Shown here: positions 25,606-33,824 of the stretch, in pieces
Layout of the letters: each line of letters begins with the position of its first letter
Position numbering within the stretch: position 1 is the stretch's first letter
NCBI RefSeq assembly: GCF_002101705.1
Contig: NZ_LQPC01000051.1
Coordinates: 35,792-99,791, forward strand
Origin: Mycolicibacterium iranicum
GTDB lineage: Bacteria; Actinomycetota; Actinomycetes; Mycobacteriales; Mycobacteriaceae
Direction of reading: 5' to 3'
DNA length: 64,000 bases
The notes under the pieces: generated by a model
Told to the model about the DNA's origin: nothing
What the model saw: only the letters and a program-made list of their open reading frames with translations
Database searches by the model: none
Made by a program: the position numbers and the translations under genes

Positions 25606-27425
25606 CATCCACCCGGCCCGACATCGTCATCGTGATGACCGACGAGGAACGTGCCATGCCGCCGTACGAATGCGACCGCGTGCGCGCCTGGCGTGACGAA
25701 ACACTCACCGGCAGAAGGTGGTTCGATGAGCACGGGGTGAGCTTCGAGCGGCACTACACGGGATCACTGGCCTGCGTGCCCAGTCGTCCGACGATCTTCA
25801 CCGGCCAGTATCCCGATCTGCACGGCGTGACACAGACCGACGGGCTCGGCAAGGCCCACGACGATTCACGGCTGCGGTGGCTGCGGCGTGGCGAGGTACC
25901 CACGCTGGGCAACTGGTTTCGCGCGGCCGGCTACGACACGCACTACGACGGCAAGTGGCACATCTCCCATGCCGATCTCATCGACTCCGGCACCGGACAA
26001 TCCCTGGACACCAATGACGACAACGGAGTCGTCGACCCCGCCGCCGTTCAGCGCTACCTGGACGCGGATCCCCTCGGCCCCTACGGCTTCTCGGGGTGGG
26101 TGGGTCCAGAGCCGCACGGCGCCAAGCTGTCGAACGCAGGCATCCGACGAGATCCGCTGATCGCCGACCGTGTGGTCGCCTGGCTTGAGCACCGGTACGC
26201 CGCCCGCCGTGCGGGCGACCCCGCGTCGCAGCGACCGTTCCTTCTGGTGGCCAGCTTCGTCAACCCTCACGACATCGTGCTGTTTCCCGGATGGGCCCGT
26301 CGAAATCCTTTGGGGCCCTCGCCTCTCGCTCCTCCACCGGTACCTGCGGCGCCGACCGCGGAGGAGGATCTCTCTACCAAACCCGCCGCACAGATCGCCT
26401 TTCGTGAGGCGTACTACTCCGGGTACGGGCCCGCCTGGTCCATCGAACGCACCTATCGCCGCAATGCCCAGCAGTACCGCGATCTCTACTACCGACTGCA
26501 CGCCGAGGTCGACGGCCCGATCGACCGCGTTCGCCGTGCGGTCACCGATAATGCGGGTTCTGCGGGTCCGCACGACACCATTCTGGTCCGCACCGCCGAC
26601 CACGGAGATCTGCTCGGGGCTCACGGCGGACTGCATCAGAAGTGGTTCAACCTCTACGACGAGGCGACCCGGGTTCCGTTCGTCGTCGCGCGCGTCGGCG
26701 ACCGCGCGACGACGGGCCGCACGGTCGCTGCCCCGACGTCACATGTCGACCTGGTCCCCACCTTGCTGTCGGCGGCCGGTGTGGACGTCGGCGCGGTCGC
26801 AGCCGTGCTCTCGGAGTCGTTCACCGAGGTTCATCCGCTCCCCGGCCGTGACCTCATGCCGATCGTCGACGGCGCGCAGGCCGACGACGATCGACCGGTG
26901 TATCTGATGACTCGCGACAACGTCCTCGAAGGCGACACCGGCGCGTCAGGTCTGGCTCGCATGCTGCGCCTCACCGCGAATGTGCCGCAGCCATTGAAGA
27001 TCCGAATACCTGCACACACCGCCGCGAACTTCGAAGGGCTGGTCGTGCGGGTCCCGGAGAGCGCGGTGTCACACGGCGCCGGACACCTCTGGAAGTTGGT
27101 GCGCTCGTTCGACGACCCCGGTACGTGGACCGAACCCGGCGTACGGCACCTCGCCGCTGACGGGATGGGCGGACCGTCCTATCGCAGCGATCCGCTCGAC
27201 GATCAGTGGGAGCTCTACGACCTCACCGACGACCCGATCGAATCCCGGAATCGGTGGGCCGATCCCGAACTGCTGGAGCTGCGCGCGCACCTGCGCGCAC
27301 AGCTCAAGCACGTCCGGGCGGAATCGGTTCCCGAGCGCAACGTCCCGTGGCCCTATGCTCAGCGCCGACCGGAGCACCGACGGCGGTGGTCACCGCTGGG
27401 CACGCTGCGCAGCTTCCTGAGCTGA
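25602..27425 (+). CDS. type I sulfatase (formylglycine-dependent)
   Basis: 607 residues. The formylglycine signature C-x-P-S-R is Cys58-Val-Pro-Ser-Arg62 within LACVPSRPTIFTGQYP. Downstream are the KWH segment (DGKWHIS), the metal-binding TADHGDLLGAHGG and the HQKWFNLYDEATRVPFVV block. The usual first metal motif with two Asp is Thr-Asp-Glu-Glu here (MTDEERAMP). No signal peptide is visible, so it is cytoplasmic, and it needs the formylglycine-generating enzyme, which is not in the window. With an extended SDR and Ltp2-like enzyme nearby, a sulfated alcohol such as a sterol sulfate is a plausible substrate (inference). Confidence 0.9.
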   Translation: MTSTRPDIVIVMTDEERAMPPYECDRVRAWRDETLTGRRWFDEHGVSFERHYTGSLACVPSRPTIFTGQYPDLHGVTQTDGLGKAHDDSRLRWLRRGEVPTLGNWFRAAGYDTHYDGKWHISHADLIDSGTGQSLDTNDDNGVVDPAAVQRYLDADPLGPYGFSGWVGPEPHGAKLSNAGIRRDPLIADRVVAWLEHRYAARRAGDPASQRPFLLVASFVNPHDIVLFPGWARRNPLGPSPLAPPPVPAAPTAEEDLSTKPAAQIAFREAYYSGYGPAWSIERTYRRNAQQYRDLYYRLHAEVDGPIDRVRRAVTDNAGSAGPHDTILVRTADHGDLLGAHGGLHQKWFNLYDEATRVPFVVARVGDRATTGRTVAAPTSHVDLVPTLLSAAGVDVGAVAAVLSESFTEVHPLPGRDLMPIVDGAQADDDRPVYLMTRDNVLEGDTGASGLARMLRLTANVPQPLKIRIPAHTAANFEGLVVRVPESAVSHGAGHLWKLVRSFDDPGTWTEPGVRHLAADGMGGPSYRSDPLDDQWELYDLTDDPIESRNRWADPELLELRAHLRAQLKHVRAESVPERNVPWPYAQRRPEHRRRWSPLGTLRSFLS

Positions 27426-27434
27426 ATTCGTGAA

Positions 27435-28697
27435 TCAGGCTCGTGCGAACTGCTTTTCGTCGTACATGCGAGCCCACTCGGCGCGCGGCCGGATCGACAC
27501 GTCGACGTCAGCTCCTTTGACGCGCAGTGCGCCGACGGTGGCCTGATCCTTCGGCGTCAGCTTGAACGGATCCCAGCCGAAGAACCGGCACGAGTTCTCC
27601 CAGGTGATCTTGTTGATGTCGGAATCCGAAGCGCCGGCGGCGTTCAGCTCGGCCAGCACCTGCTCGGGCGCATCCGGCCAGAAGCAGTCCGAGTGGGGGT
27701 AGTCGCACTCCCACGCGATGTTGTCGATGCCGATTTCGTGGCGCAGCTTCAGTGACGTCTTGTCCGTGACGTAGCAGGCCAGCGAGTGCTCACGGAACAC
27801 ATCGCTGGGCAGCTTGTCGCCGAAGTCGCGGCGCAGCCACTTCTGGTTGGTGTAGTGGCGGTCGCTGCGGTCGAGATAGAAGGGGATCCAGCCGATTCCG
27901 CCTTCGGAGAACGCGAACTTCAGGTCCGGGTAGTTGCGCATGGCAGGGCCCCACAGCAGATCCTGCGCGCACATGGCCGACACCTGTGTGGCGAGGATGA
28001 TCAGGTTGTCGATCGGCGCGTCCTTGGCCATCGAGATCGCGCCGAAGCCCGTGCCGATGTGCAGACACATGACGACGTTCTCTTCGGAGAGTGTCTGGAA
28101 CACCGGGCCCCAGTAGTTTTCGTCGAAATAACTGGGCAGGCCCTCCAGATGCGGCAGTTCCGGCATCGTGACCGCGCGGCATCCTTTGGCCGCGACCCGG
28201 CGGATCTCCCGGCACATGGCTTCCGGGTTCCACGTCGGCAGGATCGCGATAGGGATGAAGCGGTCCGGGTAAGAGCCGGCCCATTCGTCGATGTGCCAGT
28301 CGTTGTACGCCGAGACCATGACCAGGGTGGCCTCTTCGCGGTGCATGTTCAGATGACGGGCCGAGAAGCCGGTGAAAGTCGGGAAGCACATCGAGGCGAG
28401 AATTCCGTTGCGATTCATGTCGCGGACCCGCTCGTGGACGTCGTAGACGCCGGGTCGCATCTCCGCGAATCCCGCGGGATCACGACCCCACTCCTCGGCA
28501 GGCCAGGACACGACCGCGTTGAGGCCGCTGACGCCTTGCGGGCGCCCCTGGTACATCCACTGGTCGACGCCCTTCTCGTCGGTCACGACGATCGGAGCCT
28601 CCTCCTTGTACTTCGCCGGGACGTGACGCAGGAACATGTCGGGCGGCTCGACAACGTGGTCGTCGATGCTCACCAGGATCATGTCGTCTTTATTCAT
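27435..28697 (-). CDS. amidohydrolase-2 family metal-dependent hydrolase/decarboxylase
   Basis: 420 residues of the ACMSD-like amidohydrolase fold: N-terminal ISIDDHVVEP metal motif (D-x-H variant), CLHIGTG with a metal His, FSEGGIGWIPFYLDR, and the C-terminal catalytic Asp in AWECDYPHSDCFWP. Such mycobacterial proteins are common beside steroid and aromatic catabolic genes; some are decarboxylases or ring hydrolases, but most are uncharacterised. It is divergent from the AraC gene at 28753, which probably controls it. Confidence 0.87.
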   Translation of the reverse strand: MNKDDMILVSIDDHVVEPPDMFLRHVPAKYKEEAPIVVTDEKGVDQWMYQGRPQGVSGLNAVVSWPAEEWGRDPAGFAEMRPGVYDVHERVRDMNRNGILASMCFPTFTGFSARHLNMHREEATLVMVSAYNDWHIDEWAGSYPDRFIPIAILPTWNPEAMCREIRRVAAKGCRAVTMPELPHLEGLPSYFDENYWGPVFQTLSEENVVMCLHIGTGFGAISMAKDAPIDNLIILATQVSAMCAQDLLWGPAMRNYPDLKFAFSEGGIGWIPFYLDRSDRHYTNQKWLRRDFGDKLPSDVFREHSLACYVTDKTSLKLRHEIGIDNIAWECDYPHSDCFWPDAPEQVLAELNAAGASDSDINKITWENSCRFFGWDPFKLTPKDQATVGALRVKGADVDVSIRPRAEWARMYDEKQFARA

Positions 28698-28752
28698 CTC
28701 TGCTCCTCACGTCCGCGGTGTTCATCTGCCTCCAGTAGTACCGTCTGAAGGC

Positions 28753-29592
28753 GTGACCGTCTCCGCGTCTTCGGACAAGCTCTTGTCTGAAACGGCCAAG
28801 ATGCCCCGCCGCGTGATCGAACTTCGCCGTGGCGGGTGCGCGCTCGGGGGCAGCTATCTGTACGAGGGCGACGCGCTGATCACCGGATGGCACTCGCACG
28901 AGGTCCATCAGATCGAGTACGCGCTGCACGGGGTGGTCGAGGTCGAGACCGATTCGGCCCACTATCTGCTGCCGCCTCAGCAGGCCGCGTGGATCCCGGC
29001 CGGACTCGAACACCAGGCTGTGATGAATCCTGACGTCAAGACCGTCGCCGTGATGTTCGACAGAACGCTGATCCCCTACGGGGGCAACCGAGCGCGAATC
29101 CTCGCAGTCTCGCCGCTGATTCGCGAAATGATGATCTACGCGCTGCGGTGGCCGATCGACAGGGCCCGCGGGGACGAAACCTCCGATGGATTTTTTCGAA
29201 CGCTCGCGGCACTGGTGTCCGAGGCTCTCGACCACGAAGCGCCGCTGAGCCTGCCGACGTCGGACAATCCGATCGTGGCCGCCGCGATGGACTACACCAA
29301 GGCGCACCTCGACACCGTCACCTCCGACGAGGTCAGCCGCGCTGTCTCGGTGTCGGAGCGGACATTGCGCCGCCTCTTCGCCGATACGCTCGGCCTGCCG
29401 TGGCGGACGTACCTGCTGCACGCGCGGATGCTGCGCGCGATGGCACTGCTCGCCGCACCCACCCAGTCGGTTCAGGAGACCGCGACGGCGGTCGGCTTCG
29501 ACAGCGTCAGCTCGTTCACGCGCGCGTTCGCGCAATTCTGCGGCGAGACGCCGTCTGCTTATCGCAAAAGGGTTGCCGGCAACGCAGATTGA
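28753..29592 (+). CDS. AraC-family transcriptional regulator
   Basis: The GTG at 28753 follows a TACCGT -10-like box (28739-28744) by 8 bases, consistent with a near-leaderless transcript; 279 residues. An N-terminal cupin sensor (WHSHEVHQIEYALHGVVEVETDSAHYLLPPQQAAWIPAG) is followed by two AraC helix-turn-helix motifs (SDEVSRAVSVSERTLRRLFADTLG, and VQETATAVGFDSVSSFTRAFAQFCGETPSAYR). It is divergent from the amidohydrolase gene, its likely target. Its end lies 3 bases from the convergent TetR gene. Confidence 0.9.
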   Translation: MTVSASSDKLLSETAKMPRRVIELRRGGCALGGSYLYEGDALITGWHSHEVHQIEYALHGVVEVETDSAHYLLPPQQAAWIPAGLEHQAVMNPDVKTVAVMFDRTLIPYGGNRARILAVSPLIREMMIYALRWPIDRARGDETSDGFFRTLAALVSEALDHEAPLSLPTSDNPIVAAAMDYTKAHLDTVTSDEVSRAVSVSERTLRRLFADTLGLPWRTYLLHARMLRAMALLAAPTQSVQETATAVGFDSVSSFTRAFAQFCGETPSAYRKRVAGNAD

Positions 29593-29595
29593 GCG

Positions 29596-30231
29596 CTACT
29601 CCGCATCGGGACGACGGAACAACCCTTCGCGCAGCAATGAGTCGACGGCGCGCTGCCAACGCTCCAGCTGAGCCGGCGAGGTGAGCGGTTCGGCGAGATG
29701 CCGGTCAAGGTGGGGCTTGAGGCTGATCGCGCCGAGCGCGAGCACCAGACCGTTGATCGCCGCCCAGGTGACGTCGATGTCCGGGCGGACCTCGCCTCGC
29801 TCGATCCGCTGCTGCCACCGCGCGACACCAACGGCGAAAAGGGTGTCGAAGATCCGCACTCCCACCGCACTGCCGTCGGCGAGTGCGCGGCCCACATACG
29901 CGGTCATGTCCGGATACTCGGAAAAGAGCCAAGTGACTCGATCGCCGATCTCGGCCACTGAATCGATGGGAGGCTCGGGCAGCGGCCGCGACATCGTCGT
30001 GACGAGCAAGTCGACGACGTAGTCGTCGACAGCTTTGGTCAGCCCGGCCTTGGTGGCGAAATGGTGTTGCACCAGCCCGAGCGAAACGCCCGCCCCCGCG
30101 GCGACACCCCTCATCGTCGTCGCGGCAGCGCCGTGCTCGCCGAAGCTCCGCAATGCCGCCGCGCGAATTCGCTCGATGGTGCGCGGTTCGCCGGCGCGCA
30201 GCCGGTTTGACTCAGGTAGCACAGTGGCCAC
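29596..30231 (-). CDS. TetR-family transcriptional regulator divergent from the whiB6-like gene
   Basis: I take the GTG at 30229-30231 as start, giving 211 residues beginning MATVLPESNRLR; longer readings pass through non-TetR sequence and the palindrome. Helix-turn-helix at about 22-65 (AAALRSFGEHGAAATTMRGVAAGAGVSLGLVQHHFATKAGLTKAVDDYV). The 95-base gap to the whiB6-like gene holds a 38-bp imperfect palindrome that it probably binds. Ligand unknown. Confidence 0.88.
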   Translation of the reverse strand: MATVLPESNRLRAGEPRTIERIRAAALRSFGEHGAAATTMRGVAAGAGVSLGLVQHHFATKAGLTKAVDDYVVDLLVTTMSRPLPEPPIDSVAEIGDRVTWLFSEYPDMTAYVGRALADGSAVGVRIFDTLFAVGVARWQQRIERGEVRPDIDVTWAAINGLVLALGAISLKPHLDRHLAEPLTSPAQLERWQRAVDSLLREGLFRRPDAE

Positions 30232-30262
30232 GTTAGACAACGTCGCTTCCAGGCACGTTAGC

Positions 30263-30300
30263 CAATACGCATGTATCGCCCTTACGATACAAGCGTATCG
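30263..30300. promoter_or_regulatory. 38-bp imperfect palindrome between TetR and whiB6-like genes
   Basis: The 16-base arms CAATACGCATGTATCG (30263-30278) and CGATACAAGCGTATCG (30285-30300) are complementary at 14 of 16 positions around a 6-base centre. Within it, TGTATCG-N6-CGATACA (30272-30291) is perfect, and CGATAC-N4-GTATCG (30285-30300) is a second overlapping palindrome. Several dimers could bind cooperatively. Confidence 0.65.
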
Positions 30301-30326
30301 CCAACTACGGAGGGGAACGGGGGTCC

Positions 30327-30599
30327 ATGTATCCGCTATCGATCGACGAGGAACCGTGGACTGCGCCGTGCACACGGGATCCCGACCGCTGGACCACGAC
30401 GGCCGACGACGGCGCCAAAGCGTTGTGCCGCGCCTGTCCGCGCCGGTGGCAGTGCGCCCGAGAAGCATGCGTCACACCCGGCGCAGTGGGTTTGTGGGCA
30501 GGCATAGTGCTGCCCGAAGGTGGCCGCAACCGTCAATTCGCCCTCAAACAGTTGAGGTCGTTGGCTGAGCGCCACGGATTGACCGTCAGGAGACGGTGA
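30327..30599 (+). CDS. whiB6: WhiB6-like iron-sulfur transcription factor
   Basis: 90 residues with the four cluster cysteines Cys15, Cys34, Cys37 and Cys43 and the G-L-W-A-G turn that replaces the GVWGG of other WhiB proteins. The stretches CTRDPDRWTTTADD, LCRACPRRW and FALKQLRSLAERHG match WhiB6 of M. tuberculosis as I remember it; the N-terminus is about 25 residues shorter. WhiB proteins bind a [4Fe-4S] cluster and the sigma factor domain 4. M. tuberculosis WhiB6 controls ESX-1 genes; none lies here. Start supported by GGAGGGGA upstream. Divergent from a TetR gene. Confidence 0.88.
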   Translation: MYPLSIDEEPWTAPCTRDPDRWTTTADDGAKALCRACPRRWQCAREACVTPGAVGLWAGIVLPEGGRNRQFALKQLRSLAERHGLTVRRR

Positions 30600-30604
30600 G
30601 CCCG

Positions 30605-31498
30605 TCAGACGATGGGCGATCGGCCGATCGCCGTCGAGGTGGTGTCATTGGACGTCGTTGCCACGAAGTCCTCGATGAGGTCCACCACCTCGTTCGGCTT
30701 CTCCACGTGCGGGAAATGTCCGACACCGGGAAGTACCTCGAGCCGGCAGCCCGGCCGCATCTCGGCGAGCGCGTAGCCGTGCTCGACCGGGATGATGCGG
30801 TCCTGGTCACCCCAGATGACCAGGAGGGGCAGTTCCGACGTCAGATGCAGCCGGTTCAGCGCACTCACCGCCTGCCCGCGATAGTCCACGACCGACCGCA
30901 GGGTGCGGAGGAAAGCGTGGCGGGTCTTGGCGTCCGACAGCGATGAATACGCGCTCCACATCTCGGCGCCTCGCGGCGACTGGATGTTGGCCGCGGAGAA
31001 CCACGACCGCACTTTGTCGCCGAGCCGCACCACCGGGGGCGGCGCGATCGCGGGCATCAGCAATTCGGCGCCGGGGGCCGACAACAGGCGAAGCGTCCAC
31101 CCAACGTCCTGACCGAGCCCGCCACTGCTGATGAGCACGAGCCGCCTGCAGTAGTCAGGATGTTGGTAGACGAACTGCATTGCGACACCGCCGCCCAGTG
31201 ACTGACCCACGACGGTGACCCGCGAGATACCGAGCTCATCGAGTAGGTCGCGCAGCCACACGGCGAAAGCGCCGAGCGAATAGTCGCCCCTCGGCTTGGC
31301 AGATTGGCCGTGGCCCAGCAGATCAGGGGCGATGACGCGACAGCGCTTCGACAGCTGCGGAATCACCGATCGCCACGTTTCCGAGCTTCCGGCCATCCCG
31401 TGGAGAAGCAGCAGCGTTTCGCGCCCCTCTCCGCCGGACCCGGCGTCTCGATAGGCGACGCGGTCGCCGTGCAAATCCAGATAGTGCAGATCGCTCAT
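30605..31498 (-). CDS. alpha/beta-fold hydrolase (Rv2715-like)
   Basis: The ATG at 31496-31498 begins the family start MSDLHYLDLHGD; 297 residues. Triad: Ser in GQSLGGG, Asp in IWGDQDRIIP, His in GVGHFPHVE; the oxyanion segment is LLLHGMAGSSETW. Esterase, lipase or epoxide-hydrolase-like; substrate not inferable. It is convergent with the whiB6-like gene, 5 bases apart. Confidence 0.88.
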   Translation of the reverse strand: MSDLHYLDLHGDRVAYRDAGSGGEGRETLLLLHGMAGSSETWRSVIPQLSKRCRVIAPDLLGHGQSAKPRGDYSLGAFAVWLRDLLDELGISRVTVVGQSLGGGVAMQFVYQHPDYCRRLVLISSGGLGQDVGWTLRLLSAPGAELLMPAIAPPPVVRLGDKVRSWFSAANIQSPRGAEMWSAYSSLSDAKTRHAFLRTLRSVVDYRGQAVSALNRLHLTSELPLLVIWGDQDRIIPVEHGYALAEMRPGCRLEVLPGVGHFPHVEKPNEVVDLIEDFVATTSNDTTSTAIGRSPIV

Positions 31499-31712
31499 GA
31501 GAATCGTGTCCCCCGTATTCAGCGGATTACTCGCCATGGTTGCAGACGACGAGCTGGCCCGGCACTGCCAGTGCCAAGAGCCACCACGTCGCGCCGCAGT
31601 GAGTGAGATCACCACGTGTGCAACGCGGCTGATCAGGTTTCGCAGAGGGTCCGCCGGGTAACACCGGTGTCAGTTACCGCGCAACCCAATCGTTTGTCGA
31701 GAAGGAGAACCC

Positions 31713-31964
31713 ATGGCCGAGATGGCCGAAGGAACCCCCACCTCTGACGATCCGTTCCACGAGACGGTCGCCACCACCGGGCTCTTTCTCATCATCACGG
31801 CAATCATCTCTGTGGCGTTTGCCCTCGCCAGTTGGGGACTCGCAGAGCCGATGATCGCCATTTTCGCCGGAGCAGTTGCCCTCGTGAGTTTCGCGGCAAG
31901 CATCCTGTGTTTCACGACACAGGCCACGGAGTCGACACCCCAGGGCAACGAAGCTTCGGCCTGA
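31713..31964 (+). CDS. small two-helix membrane protein
   Basis: 83 residues after a GAGAAGGAGAACCC ribosome-binding site. Two hydrophobic helices, about 22-43 (ATTGLFLIITAIISVAFALAS) and 47-68 (EPMIAIFAGAVALVSFAASIL), with short hydrophilic ends; the N-terminus is acidic. No recognised family; probably an inner-membrane protein. Downstream bases to 32145 hold no gene, only an AT-rich GTAATATACC stretch that may be the promoter of the next gene. Confidence 0.72.
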   Translation: MAEMAEGTPTSDDPFHETVATTGLFLIITAIISVAFALASWGLAEPMIAIFAGAVALVSFAASILCFTTQATESTPQGNEASA

Positions 31965-32145
31965 TCTGCTCCACCGCCGGTGGCCTGCGCTTTATCGGTG
32001 AGTCCAATTCACGCAATCCCCCGACTCGGACGTCCGCATTTGCAGTCTGTGAGTCGTTCGTCGCGCTCAACTACTTAGCTGTGCGTAATATACCTTTTCG
32101 TCAATATCGAGCGGGCTGAGCAGGCGCGGATCGAAGAGGGGGCGC

Positions 32146-32760
32146 ATGGAGCTGGCGGGCACCTACCTCGTCAACACCTCCGATCTCGACGTCGCTGCGA
32201 CGGTTCTGGGGCTGGAATACGGCCGTATGCGCATCGCGCGGGCGGCTCCTGACGTGCAGCCTTGGATCCGGATCTGGCGTACGCGGGTGGGGCCGATGAC
32301 GCTTGACGACGCCGACATCACCTCCGACGTCCGCTACGACGTGGATGCGCCGCAAGGAATCATGATCTGCCGGATCCGCGCCGGCGTCGTCGAGTTCACC
32401 GCCGGTGAATCCCGCAGAACCTTTGGGCGTGGAGACATGGTGGCCGTCGTGGCCGACGGCGTGCCGATGACCGTGGTGATGAAAGAGGCTCGGTGCGACC
32501 TGGTCTCCTTTGCCCCCTCGCTACTCGACGAGATGGCGTCGCTGGACGGCGCGGCCCCCCTCTGCGGCGCGGCGCTGAAACGGTTTTCGGATCCGATCAC
32601 CCCGTCCGCCGGGCAGCAGGCCGCCGACGTGATCGATCACATCCGCCGGTTCATTGCCAACAATCCGCTGGTGGCGCATGAGCCGCTGGTGGCCGGAAGT
32701 GCCGCACGCTATCTGGTTGCGACGATCTTGACCGCATTCCCCAGGGAGACCCTCATCTAG
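32146..32760 (+). CDS. AraC-type ligand-binding domain without the helix-turn-helix (truncated regulator)
   Basis: 204 residues that follow the N-terminal sensor domain of mycobacterial AraC regulators: TSDLDVAATVLGLEYGRMRI, GIMICRIRAGVVEF, RRTFGRGDMVAVVADGVP, and the linker helix PLVAHEPLVAGSAARYLVATILTAFP. The two C-terminal helix-turn-helix motifs that normally follow this linker are missing: the frame stops at 32760, and no continuation is seen in other frames before the tRNA. It may be a broken gene or a sensor-only protein. It lies 95 bases from a tRNA gene, at a synteny border. Confidence 0.7.
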   Translation: MELAGTYLVNTSDLDVAATVLGLEYGRMRIARAAPDVQPWIRIWRTRVGPMTLDDADITSDVRYDVDAPQGIMICRIRAGVVEFTAGESRRTFGRGDMVAVVADGVPMTVVMKEARCDLVSFAPSLLDEMASLDGAAPLCGAALKRFSDPITPSAGQQAADVIDHIRRFIANNPLVAHEPLVAGSAARYLVATILTAFPRETLI

Positions 32761-32855
32761 CGACATCCTGGAAACAACTGTCGCACAATGGTTCTCACCC
32801 TCAGCGACACGCTGTGGGCTTCCGAGGCCGCGAAGGGACCTGTACCGTCGAACCT

Positions 32856-32941
32856 TGGTGCGGGCGGTGGGACTCGAACCCACACGTTCTTTCGAACACG
32901 GGCACCTAAAACCCGCGCGGCTGCCATTACGCCACGCCCGC
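32856..32941 (-). tRNA. tRNA-Leu(TAG)
   Basis: On the reverse strand the acceptor arms GCGGGCG (32935-32941) and CGCCCGC (32860-32866) pair perfectly. The anticodon loop TTTAGGT gives anticodon TAG on a CGGGT/GCCCG stem. A long variable arm (GTGTTCGAAAGAACGTG) marks a class II leucine tRNA, and GGTTCGAGTCC is the T arm. Discriminator A and an encoded CCA (32856-32858) follow. The 3' end points toward the accessory half of the window. Confidence 0.95.
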
Positions 32942-33046
32942 AACGGCTGCGATCGTACCAATCCGAATTTGTCGGAATGCGCCCCGCGCTTGGCCCTGGC
33001 GACGGCGACGAGCACTGATCGCGAGGTCGCGCGGTACCGTTGACGA

Positions 33047-33421
33047 GTGTCCACTACAAGACGTAGGAGGCCGGCGCTCATCCTTTTGGTGACCGCCGCC
33101 GCCCTCGGCTGCCTCGCCCTTGCGTGGTGGCAGTGGACGCGCTGGGAGTCCAGTTCCGGCGATTTCCAGAATCTGGGCTACGCCATGCAGTGGCCACTGT
33201 TCGCCGGCTTTTGCTTCTACGCTTATTTCAAGTTCGTGCGCTACGAAGAGGCCCCGCCCGAGCCACACGCGCAGGACACTGTCACTGAGATTCCCGCCGG
33301 GCTGCTGCCCGAACGACCCAAGACAGATGCGGCCGACGACGCCGACGCGACCTTGCGCGAATACAACGCCTACCTGGCCGACCTGGCCAAAGCCGACGCC
33401 GAAGACAACAAGCACCAGTAG
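33047..33421 (+). CDS. lprD: LprD-like membrane protein/putative lipoprotein
   Basis: 124 residues from the GTG at 33047, with a TACCGT -10 box at 33035-33040 and no Shine-Dalgarno sequence (leaderless). After STTRRRRP comes a hydrophobic helix with a lipobox-like LGC, then WWQWTRWESSSGDFQNLGYAMQWPLFAGFCFYAYFKFVRYEE with a second hydrophobic segment and an acidic soluble tail. Order and sequence match M. tuberculosis LprD (Rv1343c). Function unknown. It starts the conserved block and is followed after 18 bases by the DUF3817 gene. Confidence 0.87.
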   Translation: MSTTRRRRPALILLVTAAALGCLALAWWQWTRWESSSGDFQNLGYAMQWPLFAGFCFYAYFKFVRYEEAPPEPHAQDTVTEIPAGLLPERPKTDAADDADATLREYNAYLADLAKADAEDNKHQ

Positions 33422-33439
33422 ACACAGAGGAACCGGTAC

Positions 33440-33784
33440 GTGACCGCACCCGAATCCCCCGCCCCCATCACGCCCGTCGAATCGATCCGCAAAGCGCTCA
33501 CCGGCTACCGCGTCCTGGCCTGGGCGACTGGCCTGTGGCTGATCGCGCTCTGCTACGAGATGGTGATGAAGTACGGCTTCAACGACGACTCACTGGGCTG
33601 GATCGCCGTTGTCCACGGCTGGGTGTACTTCGTCTACCTGCTCTTCACTGCGAATCTGGCAGTGAAGGTCCGGTGGCCGATCGCCAAGACGGTCGGGGTT
33701 CTGCTGGCCGGCACGATCCCACTCGTCGGCATCATCGTCGAGCATTTCCAGACTCAGAGCATCAGAGAACAGTTCGGCATCTAG
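33440..33784 (+). CDS. DUF3817 membrane protein (Rv1342c-like)
   Basis: 114 residues from the GTG at 33440, which has AGAGGAACC upstream. Three hydrophobic helices fill residues 22-95; the family pattern Y-R-V-L-A-W-A-T-G...YEMVMKYGF...VHGWVYFVYLLF is clear. Function unknown. It forms an operon with lprD. A paralogue lies at 55610-55984. Confidence 0.87.
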   Translation: MTAPESPAPITPVESIRKALTGYRVLAWATGLWLIALCYEMVMKYGFNDDSLGWIAVVHGWVYFVYLLFTANLAVKVRWPIAKTVGVLLAGTIPLVGIIVEHFQTQSIREQFGI

Positions 33785-33810
33785 CCAGGGGCGAAAACCG
33801 CGTTCGTAGC

Positions 33811-33816
33811 TACACT
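33811..33816 (+). promoter_or_regulatory. -10 box (TACACT) of the acyltransferase gene
   Basis: TACACT fits TAnnnT, and the ATG at 33825 follows after 8 bases with no ribosome-binding site between, which suggests a leaderless or nearly leaderless transcript. Confidence 0.4.
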
Positions 33817-33824
33817 CGAACTCG

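Noticed and set aside
32856..33046. Complete integrative element anchored at the tRNA
   Set aside because: No integrase, excisionase or second attachment site was found in the window; only the border is noted.
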